64,000 nt of DNA from Pseudomonas sp. MN1F (GTDB taxonomy: Bacteria; Pseudomonadota; Gammaproteobacteria; Pseudomonadales; Pseudomonadaceae): the NCBI RefSeq assembly GCF_009391885.1, contig NZ_VZII01000005.1:62001-126000 (forward strand), given 5' to 3'. The position numbers and the translations under genes are program-made. The notes under the pieces are model-generated. The model searched no databases and had not been told where the DNA came from. It was given only the letters and a program-made list of their open reading frames with translations. Below are positions 43,460 through 52,026 of the stretch, piece after piece (the first letter of the stretch is position 1; each line of letters opens with the position of its first letter).

Positions 43460-44215
43460 TTACTTGGCAGGTGCTTCGGCCGGAGCTTCAGCTTCTGGCG
43501 CTTCGCCACCCTGCAGTTGGGCCGGGTCCTTGATGGCGATCAGTTCCAGGTCGAACACCAGGACCGAGTTGGCCGGGATCAGCGGGCTCGGGCTCTGGGC
43601 GCCGTAGGCCAGTTCAGCCGGGATGAACAGCTTGTACTTCTCGCCAACGTGCATCAGCTGCAGGCCTTCGACCCAGCCTGGGATCACACCGCTGACGGGC
43701 AGGTCGATCGGGCTGCCGCGCTCGACCGAGCTGTCGAACACCTTGCCATCGATCAGCTTGCCTTCGTAGTGAACGGTGACCACGTCGGTCGGCTTCGGCT
43801 GCGGGCCGTCAGCCTTCTTCACGACTTCGTACTGCAGGCCCGAGGCGGTGGTAACCACGCCAGGCTTCTTGGCGTTTTCTTCGAGGAATTTCTTGCCGGC
43901 GCTGGCAGCTTCTTCGCTGGCCTTGGCCAGGCGTTCTTCGGCGCGCTTCTGCAGCGCGGTGAAGGCTTCTACCAGTTCTTCGTCCTTGATGCGTTGCTCT
44001 TTCTTGCCGACAGCGTCTTCGATGCCGAGGGCGACTGCTTTCGAATCAAGGTCTTCCATGCCTTCCTGAGCCAGGCTCTTGCCCATGTTCAGGCCGATAC
44101 CGTAGGAGGCTTTCTGTGCCGGAGTCTTCAGCTCGGGGCTGCTGGCTTGTTGATCGCAGCCAGCCAGTACCAGGCCTACCAGGGCAACCGCAGCCGCCAG
44201 ACGATGCTGTTTCAT
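43460..44215 (-). CDS. FKBP-type peptidyl-prolyl cis-trans isomerase lipoprotein (FkpA/Mip-like)
   Basis: The 251-aa precursor has a lipobox (LAAAVALVGLVLAGC, Cys near 20) and an N-terminal dimerisation helix region (about 30-125). The FKBP domain (about 140-235) shows VTVHYEGKLIDGKVFDSSVER, VIPGWVEGLQLM and YKLFIPAELAYGAQ. It is an envelope foldase. The C-terminal tail is Ala/Glu/Pro repeats (EAPEAEAPAEAPAK). The ATG at 44215 is preferred; the frame extends eight codons upstream. Confidence 0.9.
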   Translation of the reverse strand: MKQHRLAAAVALVGLVLAGCDQQASSPELKTPAQKASYGIGLNMGKSLAQEGMEDLDSKAVALGIEDAVGKKEQRIKDEELVEAFTALQKRAEERLAKASEEAASAGKKFLEENAKKPGVVTTASGLQYEVVKKADGPQPKPTDVVTVHYEGKLIDGKVFDSSVERGSPIDLPVSGVIPGWVEGLQLMHVGEKYKLFIPAELAYGAQSPSPLIPANSVLVFDLELIAIKDPAQLQGGEAPEAEAPAEAPAK

Positions 44216-44432
44216 GCTATTTCCTTGTTCATGCGCCATAAGGGCAATCAGGGTAAAGCCGCGAGCTTATCAGGCGGCCATCACCAATGGCTACCGGCAT
44301 AAGAGCGGGTTTTCGTAAGGAAGTTCAGTAGGTAAAGGCTTCTTCATGGATGCTGTACAGCCATTGGCCAGTATTGACCCTTTGTGCCGGGTTTTCCTGG
44401 TTTTTGTGGCTTTTTATTTCTGGCAGTTCTGA

Positions 44433-45365
44433 TCAGGGATACGCGCCTTCCCGGTACTGCTCAGCGAGCTCGCGCAGCACCTCGCACACCCACTGCCCCT
44501 GCAGACTCAACGGCAATGCCGCATTGCGGCAGATGCCCACCGAACCGCCCGGCTCGCGCACGCCGAGGTCAACTTCGGCCAGCTCACCCCGGCGCAAATC
44601 CAGCAGCACCGCATCACGCGGCGCCACCCATAATGCGTCACTGCCCAGCAGATAACGCCGGCTCAGCGCCAACGACAAGGTTTCCAGCCGCTGCGCCGGC
44701 ATCTGGATGCCGCACTGCACAAACAGGCTGTCTGCATGCTGGCGGATGGTGGTACCCGGCGGTGGCAGCACCAACGGATACTGCCCGACCCGCTGCCGCT
44801 CCACCGGTGCGCTCGCCAGCAAGGGATGACCGGGGCGCACCACCAGGGCCATGGACTCGCTGTACAGGTGCTCGAATGACAGCCCCTGAATCTGCGGGCT
44901 GTCGGTCATGCGCCCGACCACCAGCTCCAGCTCGCCCAGGTGCAGTTGCCCGAGCAACTGCGCACTGACCCCGGTGACCACGCTGATCACCAAGGCCTCA
45001 TGGCGCTGATGCAGGCGGCACAGCACCTCAGGCATCAGCAGCCCCTCGACCGTCGACAGCACACCAATACGCACCTGCGACGGCGCCCGCGCTTCACCGC
45101 GCAGGCTGCTCACGCCATCACGCAGCGCCTGCACGCTGGGCCCGGCGTAACGCATGAAGCGGGTGCCAGCCGGGGTCAGCTCGACGCCCTGGCGGCTGCG
45201 CTCGAACAGACGCGCTTCGAGCAGGTCTTCTAGCTCCTTGAGCGTCTTGGAGATCGCCGGCTGGCTGATCGCCAGGATGTCCGCCGCCCTGGCCAGGCTG
45301 CCCTGCCGGGCAATCTCCAGGAAACACAGCAGGTGGCGGTACTTGATACGGGTGTCGAGGTTCAT
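44433..45365 (-). CDS. LysR-family transcriptional regulator (PcaQ/GalR-like)
   Basis: The 310-aa LTTR has an N-terminal winged HTH (LLCFLEIARQGSLARAADIL, AISQPAISKTLKELEDLL) and a periplasmic-binding-type effector domain (about 95-300). It is the second of two adjacent regulators beside the MFS-FAH-SDR-dehydrogenase cluster and may respond to the cluster's substrate or to aromatic acids. The start at 45365 removes a 55-residue Arg/Ala shadow extension. Its stop is 10 bp from nothing recognisable; a gap of about 215 bp separates it from the FKBP gene. Confidence 0.88.
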   Translation of the reverse strand: MNLDTRIKYRHLLCFLEIARQGSLARAADILAISQPAISKTLKELEDLLEARLFERSRQGVELTPAGTRFMRYAGPSVQALRDGVSSLRGEARAPSQVRIGVLSTVEGLLMPEVLCRLHQRHEALVISVVTGVSAQLLGQLHLGELELVVGRMTDSPQIQGLSFEHLYSESMALVVRPGHPLLASAPVERQRVGQYPLVLPPPGTTIRQHADSLFVQCGIQMPAQRLETLSLALSRRYLLGSDALWVAPRDAVLLDLRRGELAEVDLGVREPGGSVGICRNAALPLSLQGQWVCEVLRELAEQYREGAYP

Positions 45366-45375
45366 GCCGGCAAGC

Positions 45376-46305
45376 TTACCGCATCGCCACCTGCGGCGTA
45401 TCCGGGTCGCGCTGCTGGCGGCGGAACTGCCCAGGCGGCAGGCCGTGGATCTGGCGGAAGCGCCGGGAGAAGTAGGCCTCATCGGCGAAGCCACAGAGCC
45501 GCGCCACCTCGCCCACCGGGCGGCTGCCATTGAGCAGGTAGTTGCGTGCAGTGTGCATGCGCCGCTCCAGCACCAGCTCGCTGAAGGTCTTGCCGATTTC
45601 CTTGCGCAGCCAGTGGGTCAGGTAGGTCGGCGACAAGTAAGTGGCGGCGGCGACTTTCTGCAGGTTCAGGTCGGGGTCGTCGATATGCCGGCGCAGGTAC
45701 TCGCTCATGCGCCCCAGCGCGGCGCGGCGGCTGAGCTGCGCGGCATTGCTGTCAGCCAGTTCGCGCAGCGGCTCGGCGTACAGGCCGCAAACCTGGCCGA
45801 TCAACTGCAGCAGCAGGCCCTTGAGCACTTCGCGGGTGCCGAAACGGCGGTTGGCATCCAGTGCGCGCATGCGTTCGAGAACCTGCCGCACCTCGGCGAA
45901 CTCGGCCTCATCAAGGCAGAAGTCGAGATGTTCCTGGAAGCGGAACGGTGACAATTCCGGAGCCTGCAGGATCGACACCTCTTCCAGGTCCATCGGGTCG
46001 CAGGCCAGGTGCGGCAACAGGAACGTCTGGGAGAAATTGATCACCACGAAATCGCTGTCAGCCGGGTGCGGGATCACATGCACCCGATGCGGCAGGATGA
46101 AGGCCAGGGTGTTGCGCCTGAAGGGGCGCTGCACGCTGCCGATGTGCTGCACCGTGTCGCCACCGAAATTGATCTGAATCTGGAAGTACTCGTGGCGATG
46201 CGGCGCGGTTTCGGCGGGGCGGCCGCGCTGGTCGCGGATGTAGAAATCCATCAGCTCGCTGCGCTGCTGCATGACGTAGGTCGGAACCTCGCGCTTGGGG
46301 GGCAT
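45376..46305 (-). CDS. AraC-family transcriptional regulator
   Basis: The 309-aa protein has an N-terminal cupin-type sensor (APHRHEYFQIQINFGGDT, FILPHRVHVIPHP). A C-terminal AraC double HTH (about 205-300) contains LNLQKVAAATYLSPTYLTHW and VGEVARLCGFADEAYFSRRF. The ATG at 46305 has a CCGGAGATT site. It is divergent from the MFS transporter gene across 294 bp, the normal position for an activator of that cluster, and precedes the LysR gene by 10 bp. Confidence 0.88.
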   Translation of the reverse strand: MPPKREVPTYVMQQRSELMDFYIRDQRGRPAETAPHRHEYFQIQINFGGDTVQHIGSVQRPFRRNTLAFILPHRVHVIPHPADSDFVVINFSQTFLLPHLACDPMDLEEVSILQAPELSPFRFQEHLDFCLDEAEFAEVRQVLERMRALDANRRFGTREVLKGLLLQLIGQVCGLYAEPLRELADSNAAQLSRRAALGRMSEYLRRHIDDPDLNLQKVAAATYLSPTYLTHWLRKEIGKTFSELVLERRMHTARNYLLNGSRPVGEVARLCGFADEAYFSRRFRQIHGLPPGQFRRQQRDPDTPQVAMR

Positions 46306-46599
46306 GGGCAATCTCCGGGTTGCGGGGCTATAAGTTGTACGATGTCCAAACTCTGCAATTTAACCCCTTCTGCAAAAACCTGCGCAACAGCAAATCCACG
46401 CAACCCGCAAAAAACGGGACATCCAGCAGAAAATACGAACAAAACCCCACTTATGAAATTTCTTGGACAGCGCAGCGCTGCCCCGCCTGCCGTGAAAAAA
46501 ACGGTCTAAACCCGCCGTTGCATTCATCTCGTTGTACGACCACTTTAGAAAAGGGACTGCAGCCCAACCTCTACCAACAACAACAAACGAGGTCGACTC

Positions 46600-47940
46600 A
46601 TGTCGAGCACGCCTACCCCCCGCGCCGCGTCGTCATACGCGCTGGACGCGGCCCCTGCCCAGCGCCTGCCCACCCGGCGCCGCTGGTTCATGCTGTCGCT
46701 GCTGCTGCTGGCGACCATCATCAACTACGTCGACCGGGTGAACATTTCCATCGCTGCGCCGTTCATGGCCAAGGACCTGGGCCTGGACAAGGTCGAGATG
46801 GGCTTGATCTTCTCCGCCTTCGCCTGGACCTACGCCCTGGCCCTGGTACCCGCCGGCTTCATCGCCGACCGCTTTGGCTCGCGCCTGACCTACGGCGTAT
46901 CGCTGATCAGCTGGTCAGCGGTCACCGTGGCCCAAGGCCTGGCCAGCGGCTTCGCCTCACTGTTCGGCCTGCGCCTGGCGGTCGGTGCCATGGAAGCCCC
47001 GGCGTTCCCAGCCAACAGCCGCGCGGTCACGGTGTGGTTCCCCGCCCGCGAACGCGGCATGGCCAGCAGCATCTACGTGTGTGGCCAATACCTGGGCACC
47101 GCGCTGTTCACCGGCGCGCTGCTGTGGCTGGCGACCACCTACGACTGGCGCCACGTGTTCTACAGCACCGGTCTGGTCGGCATCCTGTTCGGCGTGGTGT
47201 GGCTGTGGCTGTACCGCGACCCGCTGAACTGCAAGAAGGTCAGCAAGGAAGAACTGGCCTACATCGAACAAGGCGGCGGCCTGGTGAAAAGCAGCCAGCA
47301 ACGTACCCGCTTCGACTGGCGCCAAGTTGCCGAGCTGTTCCGCTACCGGCAGATCTGGGCCATCTGCCTGGGCAAGTTCGCCAGCACCTCGGCGCTGTAT
47401 TTCTTCCTCACCTGGTTCCCCACCTACCTGATCGAAGAGCGCCAGCTGACCTTGATCAAGGTTGGCATTTTCGCGGTCATGCCATTCATTGGTGCCACGG
47501 TCGGCATCCTCCTCGCGGGGATCGTTTCCGACCTGCTGATCCGCAAGGGCTACTCGCTGTCATTCGCCCGCAAGCTGCCGCTGGTGGTGGGTTCGATGCT
47601 GGGCATGTCGATCGTGCTGGTGAATTTCACCGACTCCAATGTGCTGTGCATTGCCGTACTCACCCTGGCGTTCTTCGCCCAGGGTATCGCCTCGGCGTCG
47701 TGGGCAGCGGTGTCGGAAGTGGCGCCCAAGGAGCTGATCGGCTTGACCGGCGGGGTCACCAGCCTGGCGGCGAACATCGGCGGCATCGTCACGCCGATCG
47801 TGATCGGCGCGATCGTGCATGCCAGCGGCTCGTTCGCCATGGCGTTCTGGTTCATCGGCGGGGTGGCGTTGATGGGCACCCTGTCTTACTCGCTGCTGCT
47901 CGGGAAGCTGTATCGCATCGAACTGAAGACCACTGCATGA
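46600..47940 (+). CDS. MFS transporter, anion:cation symporter (sugar-acid) family
   Basis: The 446-aa 12-helix permease has the ACS-family opening (MLSLLLLATIINYVDRVNISIAAPFM), an A-motif-like AGFIADRFGSRLTYG and AMEAPAFPANSRAVTVWFP, as in galactonate/glucarate/tartronate carriers. It imports an organic acid with protons. First of four genes transcribed away from the AraC regulator. The 294-bp upstream gap contains its promoter; nothing else is seen there. The precise substrate is not readable. Confidence 0.88.
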   Translation: MSSTPTPRAASSYALDAAPAQRLPTRRRWFMLSLLLLATIINYVDRVNISIAAPFMAKDLGLDKVEMGLIFSAFAWTYALALVPAGFIADRFGSRLTYGVSLISWSAVTVAQGLASGFASLFGLRLAVGAMEAPAFPANSRAVTVWFPARERGMASSIYVCGQYLGTALFTGALLWLATTYDWRHVFYSTGLVGILFGVVWLWLYRDPLNCKKVSKEELAYIEQGGGLVKSSQQRTRFDWRQVAELFRYRQIWAICLGKFASTSALYFFLTWFPTYLIEERQLTLIKVGIFAVMPFIGATVGILLAGIVSDLLIRKGYSLSFARKLPLVVGSMLGMSIVLVNFTDSNVLCIAVLTLAFFAQGIASASWAAVSEVAPKELIGLTGGVTSLAANIGGIVTPIVIGAIVHASGSFAMAFWFIGGVALMGTLSYSLLLGKLYRIELKTTA

Positions 47941-48032
47941 GCCCCGATTAGTCCAAGCCGCCCCTGCTTTCGTCCAACTTTATCGGCCAGCCTCTGACTT
48001 ACGCTGGCCACTCCAGTACGGAGGATCCACCC

Positions 48033-48743
48033 ATGACCTACCTGTTCAACCCGCCAGCCATCGTCAGCCTGCCGATCCGCGGCAGCGCTGCGCGCTTCCC
48101 GGTCGGCCGGGTGTTCTGCCTGGGCCGCAACTACCCATGGCCGGAGTCCTACGGCCCGGCGCCACAGGAGCCTGTGTTCTTCATGAAACCGGCGAGCAAC
48201 GTGGTCGAGGCGCAGGGCGAACTGCCCTTCCCGCCGCAGACCAATGAGTTCTGCCACGAAATCGAGCTGGTCGCGGCGATCGCCAAGGGCGGCGCCGACA
48301 TTGCCCAGGAGCATGCCCTGGAACACGTGTTCGGCTTTGCCGCCGGCCTCGACCTGACGCGTCGCGACCACCAGCGCAAGGCCAAGGCCGAGGGCCTGCC
48401 ATGGGAAGGCGCCAAGGTGTTCGAGGCCTCGGCACCGATGACCGCCATCGTCCCCGCCAGCGAATGCACCTGGCCGCTGGATGCGTCGCTGTGGCTGCAG
48501 GTCAATGGTCAGGAGCGCCAGCGTGCCCACCTGAGCCAGCAGACCTGGGCCCTGGCCGAGGTGATCAGCCGGCTGTCCCGCCAGCTGCCGCTGCGCCCCG
48601 GCGACCTGATCATGACCGGCAGCCCGCCCGGTGTGGCGCCGCTGAACCCGGGTGACACGATCCACGCCGGCATCGATGGCATCGGCGAACTGCACCTGCG
48701 CGTCGGCCCTCGCCCTGCCGGGCAAGCCGCCAACGCTGCCTGA
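48033..48743 (+). CDS. Fumarylacetoacetate hydrolase family protein
   Basis: The 236-aa protein has the FAH C-terminal-domain fold with metal ligands in [11 protein letters not shown] (Glu-x-Glu) and [11 protein letters not shown] (Asp), and [19 protein letters not shown] near the end. Family members are hydrolases, decarboxylases or tautomerases of beta-keto and ketopyruvate acids. Second gene of the cluster, with a GGAGGATCC ribosome site. In a sugar-acid or aromatic-acid pathway it would act on a late keto-acid intermediate. Confidence 0.88.
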   Translation: MTYLFNPPAIVSLPIRGSAARFPVGRVFCLGRNYPWPESYGPAPQEPVFFMKPASNVVEAQGELPFPPQTNEFCHEIELVAAIAKGGADIAQEHALEHVFGFAAGLDLTRRDHQRKAKAEGLPWEGAKVFEASAPMTAIVPASECTWPLDASLWLQVNGQERQRAHLSQQTWALAEVISRLSRQLPLRPGDLIMTGSPPGVAPLNPGDTIHAGIDGIGELHLRVGPRPAGQAANAA

Positions 48744-48760
48744 ATTCACTGGAGCCCGAA

Positions 48761-49519
48761 ATGAAGCAAAACAAGAAAATCGCCCTGGTCACCGGCGCCG
48801 GCAGCGGCATCGGTCGCGCCGTCGCCCTCGCCCTGCTGGAAGAAGGCTTCAGCCTGGTCCTCGCCGGCCGCCGCGCCGACCCCCTGCAAGCCGTCGTCGA
48901 ACAGGCGCTGGCAGCGGGCGGTGAAGCCCTGGCCGTAGCCACCGACGTGCGCGATGAGCAGAGCGTCGCGCAGCTGTTCGCCACCATCGAGGAGGTGCAT
49001 GGCCGCCTCGATGTGATCTTCAACAATGCCGGTATCAATGCCCCCGCCGTGCCGGTAGACGAGCTGCCGCTGGAGAACTGGCGCAACGTCATCGCCACCA
49101 ACGTCGACGGCGTGTTCCTGTGCGCCCGCGCCGCCTTCGGCCTGATGCGCCGCCAGCAGCCGCAAGGCGGGCGGATCATCAACAACGGCTCGATCTCGGC
49201 GCACACCCCGCGCCCGTTCACCGCGCCCTACACCGCCAGCAAGCACGCGGTACTGGGCCTGACCAAGGCGCTGGCGCTGGATGGCCGCCCCTACAACATC
49301 GTCTGCAGCCAGGTGGATATCGGCAACGCCCTGACCGAGCTGTCCGAACGCATGACCCGTGGTGTGCGCCAGGCCAACGGCGAGATCGCCGCCGAACCGA
49401 TGCTCGACGTGCGCCATGTGGCCGACGCGGTGCGCTACATCGCCGCGCTGCCACTGGATGCCAACGTACTGAACATGACCGTGATGGCCAGCAACATGCC
49501 GTTCGTTGGCCGTGGCTGA
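48761..49519 (+). CDS. SDR-family oxidoreductase
   Basis: The 252-aa classical SDR has [37 protein letters not shown] with the catalytic Ser and [10 protein letters not shown]. It lies 17 bp after the FAH gene. It probably oxidises a hydroxyl group of the cluster's substrate using NAD(P)+; specificity is unknown. Confidence 0.88.
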   Translation: MKQNKKIALVTGAGSGIGRAVALALLEEGFSLVLAGRRADPLQAVVEQALAAGGEALAVATDVRDEQSVAQLFATIEEVHGRLDVIFNNAGINAPAVPVDELPLENWRNVIATNVDGVFLCARAAFGLMRRQQPQGGRIINNGSISAHTPRPFTAPYTASKHAVLGLTKALALDGRPYNIVCSQVDIGNALTELSERMTRGVRQANGEIAAEPMLDVRHVADAVRYIAALPLDANVLNMTVMASNMPFVGRG

Positions 49520-49543
49520 ACCCTGTTCCTGATGGAGTGACCG

Positions 49544-50494
49544 ATGAAACCTGAAGTCCTGCAACTGAGCCCGATCCTCATCCCGCAAATCCGTGAGCAG
49601 CTGGAACAGCTGTTCACCGTGCACTGCTACTACGAACAGGCCGACAAGGACGCCTATGTCAGCCAGCATGCCGACAACATCCGCGGGGTGATCACCGGTG
49701 GCCACACCGGCATCAGCCAGGCGCTGATAGCGCGCCTGCCCAACCTCGAAGTGATCGCTGTCAATGGCGTCGGCACCGATGCGGTGGACCTCGCCTATGC
49801 CCGCGATCGTGGCATTCAGGTGACCGCGACCATCGGCGCCCTCACCGAAGATGTCGCCGACCTCGCCATCGGCTTGTTGATTGGCTTGTGCCGGGGCATT
49901 TGCACCGGTGACCGCTTCGTCCGCGCCGGCCATTGGGCCACCAGCGCCACACCGCTGGCACCGTTGCCGCTGGCCCGCCAGGTGTCGGGCATGCGCGTGG
50001 GCATCGTCGGCATGGGCCGGGTCGGCCGCGCCGTAGCGCAGCGGGCGGCGGCGTTCGGTTGCCCGATTCGCTACACCGATTTGCAGGCGCTGGAAGTGCC
50101 TTATGGTTTCGAGGCGGATCTGCTGCAACTGGCCAAGGGCAGCGATGCGCTGATCCTGGCGGCGGCGGCCGACAAGGGCGAAGCGCTGGTCAACCGCGAG
50201 GTGCTGCAGGCGTTGGGAGCCCAGGGGTATCTGATCAACATCGCACGCGGCAAGCTGGTGGATGAGCCGGCGCTGATTGCCGCGCTGGAGGCCGGCGAGA
50301 TCGCTGGCGCGGCGCTGGATGTGTTTGCCGATGAACCACGGGCGCCCGAGGCCTTGTTCGAGCGTGAGGATGTGGTGCTGCAACCGCATCGCGCCAGTGC
50401 CACGGTGCAGACCCGCACGCGCATGGGTGAGATGGTGGTGGCCAGCCTGGTGGATGTGTTTGCCGGGCGCAAGCCGCAGGGGTTGGTGGTCTGA
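49544..50494 (+). CDS. D-2-hydroxyacid dehydrogenase (glyoxylate/hydroxypyruvate reductase-like)
   Basis: The 316-aa protein has a nucleotide-binding motif VGIVGMGRVGRAVAQ, catalytic Arg in INIARGKLVDE, Glu in DVFADEPRAPE and His in LQPHRASAT. It reduces 2-keto acids such as glyoxylate or hydroxypyruvate. It ends the four-gene cluster, 24 bp after the SDR. The combination MFS-FAH-SDR-hydroxyacid dehydrogenase fits breakdown of a hydroxylated organic acid to glycolytic or glyoxylate intermediates. Confidence 0.88.
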   Translation: MKPEVLQLSPILIPQIREQLEQLFTVHCYYEQADKDAYVSQHADNIRGVITGGHTGISQALIARLPNLEVIAVNGVGTDAVDLAYARDRGIQVTATIGALTEDVADLAIGLLIGLCRGICTGDRFVRAGHWATSATPLAPLPLARQVSGMRVGIVGMGRVGRAVAQRAAAFGCPIRYTDLQALEVPYGFEADLLQLAKGSDALILAAAADKGEALVNREVLQALGAQGYLINIARGKLVDEPALIAALEAGEIAGAALDVFADEPRAPEALFEREDVVLQPHRASATVQTRTRMGEMVVASLVDVFAGRKPQGLVV

Positions 50495-50758
50495 TTTGAA
50501 ACTGGAATAAGAACGGCGAATGGCAAGCTGAATGCCACTCACCGTTCCACTTTTTGCCGCACAAACTTACATTAAGTTACTTCTAGCCAAAACATCTCAA
50601 AAGTCATTTGGCGAAAAATCCTACAAGGTTTTAGGAAGAGCGAAGCTCCTCTGAGAATTGATTCCTCGTTAGTGTTCAGGTGCAAATCATATGCATCTGT
50701 TCGCTAACCAACCGTTGGCCGGCATAGCCGTGCGATGACGGGTGAAAGAGGAACTTCA

Positions 50759-51106
50759 ATGCTCAACAAGTTTGATTCAAACAGCAAGAAGCCGGCTACG
50801 GCAAATGCCACCCAAGAGATAAACGAGCACAATACCAGGCCCATCCTCAAACCCTCGGCATGGGGCTCCAGTCCCACATCTCACTCCCCAGACAGCCAAT
50901 CCGAATTCGCTGAGCCGCATGAGAGCAACCCGGTCGCCCCTGACTTCAAACTACGCGGCACTTTCCAGAGCCCGTTGCTGAACAGCGCCGTGCCCATGGC
51001 GGTGACGTGCGGGATCTACAGCTACCGCCTGCAATTGCTGACCAACGAAGTGCTGGAGTCGCTCAAGCACAATGCCTGCGATGGGTGTGAGGAAAAAGGC
51101 CGATGA
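50759..51106 (+). CDS. Hypothetical small protein at the head of the T6SS effector island
   Basis: The 115-aa protein MLNKFDSNSKKPATANATQE... has a polar, probably disordered first 70 residues. A C-terminal segment with LNSAVPMAVTCGIYSYRLQL, a helix and a CDGC pair follows. The ATG at 50759 has a strong AAAGAGGAA site; an in-frame ATG at 50735 lacks one. Its stop overlaps the adaptor gene by 4 bp. No family was recognised. Base composition is lower in GC than the catabolic cluster upstream. Confidence 0.7.
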   Translation: MLNKFDSNSKKPATANATQEINEHNTRPILKPSAWGSSPTSHSPDSQSEFAEPHESNPVAPDFKLRGTFQSPLLNSAVPMAVTCGIYSYRLQLLTNEVLESLKHNACDGCEEKGR

Positions 51107-52026
51107 ACAGTAAAGCCTTGGTCGAGCTCATCAACGAGCATCACCGCTCCGGGCAGCACAGCTATGTGCTGCTGGACCCGCTGGCAGCCCCGAAAGACAG
51201 CGAACATTCATTACTCAAAAACCTGAAGTCGGTATTGGGCGACTGTGCGATGACACGGGTGGTTAGGCCTAATATGCCCCATGCACCTGAATCGCATCCA
51301 GTGCTCGTGTGCCTTGGCTCACCAGGCAGCTTGCCTGACGCGGCGCTGCTGGAGCTGACAACAAAGGCTGCCGAACACGACATGCACCGGCGCAAGCGCC
51401 AGGTCTGTGGCTGGCTGCTCAGCGAAGCCGCGCCCTCTGCCATTGCATCTCACGTGACCGCGCTGTGCCGTTTGCCCGAAGCATCCGGAGCGACGTCGTT
51501 TCACCCTGTTTACGAACCGCTGCGACTGGAACTGCTGGCAGCGTTGTTCGAGCGTGCGGAACAGGGACCGTGGTGGCCGATCGAGCGCTGGGTGTTCGTG
51601 ACCAGTGGCGGCAGCCTGGCGAGCCTGAGAGGTCAGCCTCGCAACCGGCGTAGTCTGCCTGCGGGCGCCATCGGTGTGCAGCAGGACGCCGCGCTGATCG
51701 AGGCCGTGTTAGCGATATGGAAAGCGTCCCTCCTGTTTACCAGTGCTACCAAAGTCTCAACGTTGCCTCCTTTCGCTGCTGTGCGTGCCTCCAATCACAT
51801 CAATAGTGCGCGCGGGCTCGGCTTGAGCGCTGAGCAGGACATCCAGGCACTTGCCCTGCATCTGCTTTGCCTGCACCCACAGCTGCACACCCTCCAGGCC
51901 GTGCGCGACATGATCGATGCGGCCATTCATCGGCAATGCCCGCTGAGCGCCCAGCTGGCGCGCTACTCCGATTCGAACTGGCAGCGCCTGGTTGCCACCC
52001 TCCCCTGTCACGAGGCCTACCCATGA
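51103..52026 (+). CDS. DUF4123-like T6SS effector adaptor (VasW/Tap-like)
   Basis: The 307-aa protein has an opening YVLLDPLAAP and a central FHPVYEPLRLELLAALFERA, then GPWWPIERWVF, which match the pattern of DUF4123 adaptors (LLD near the N-terminus, FRxYDPR...FFGPI..W centrally). Adaptors of this kind load a specific effector onto VgrG. The ATGA overlaps on both sides couple its translation to the effector gene. Similarity is by pattern only; the exact family should be treated as probable. Confidence 0.72.
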   Translation: MNSKALVELINEHHRSGQHSYVLLDPLAAPKDSEHSLLKNLKSVLGDCAMTRVVRPNMPHAPESHPVLVCLGSPGSLPDAALLELTTKAAEHDMHRRKRQVCGWLLSEAAPSAIASHVTALCRLPEASGATSFHPVYEPLRLELLAALFERAEQGPWWPIERWVFVTSGGSLASLRGQPRNRRSLPAGAIGVQQDAALIEAVLAIWKASLLFTSATKVSTLPPFAAVRASNHINSARGLGLSAEQDIQALALHLLCLHPQLHTLQAVRDMIDAAIHRQCPLSAQLARYSDSNWQRLVATLPCHEAYP

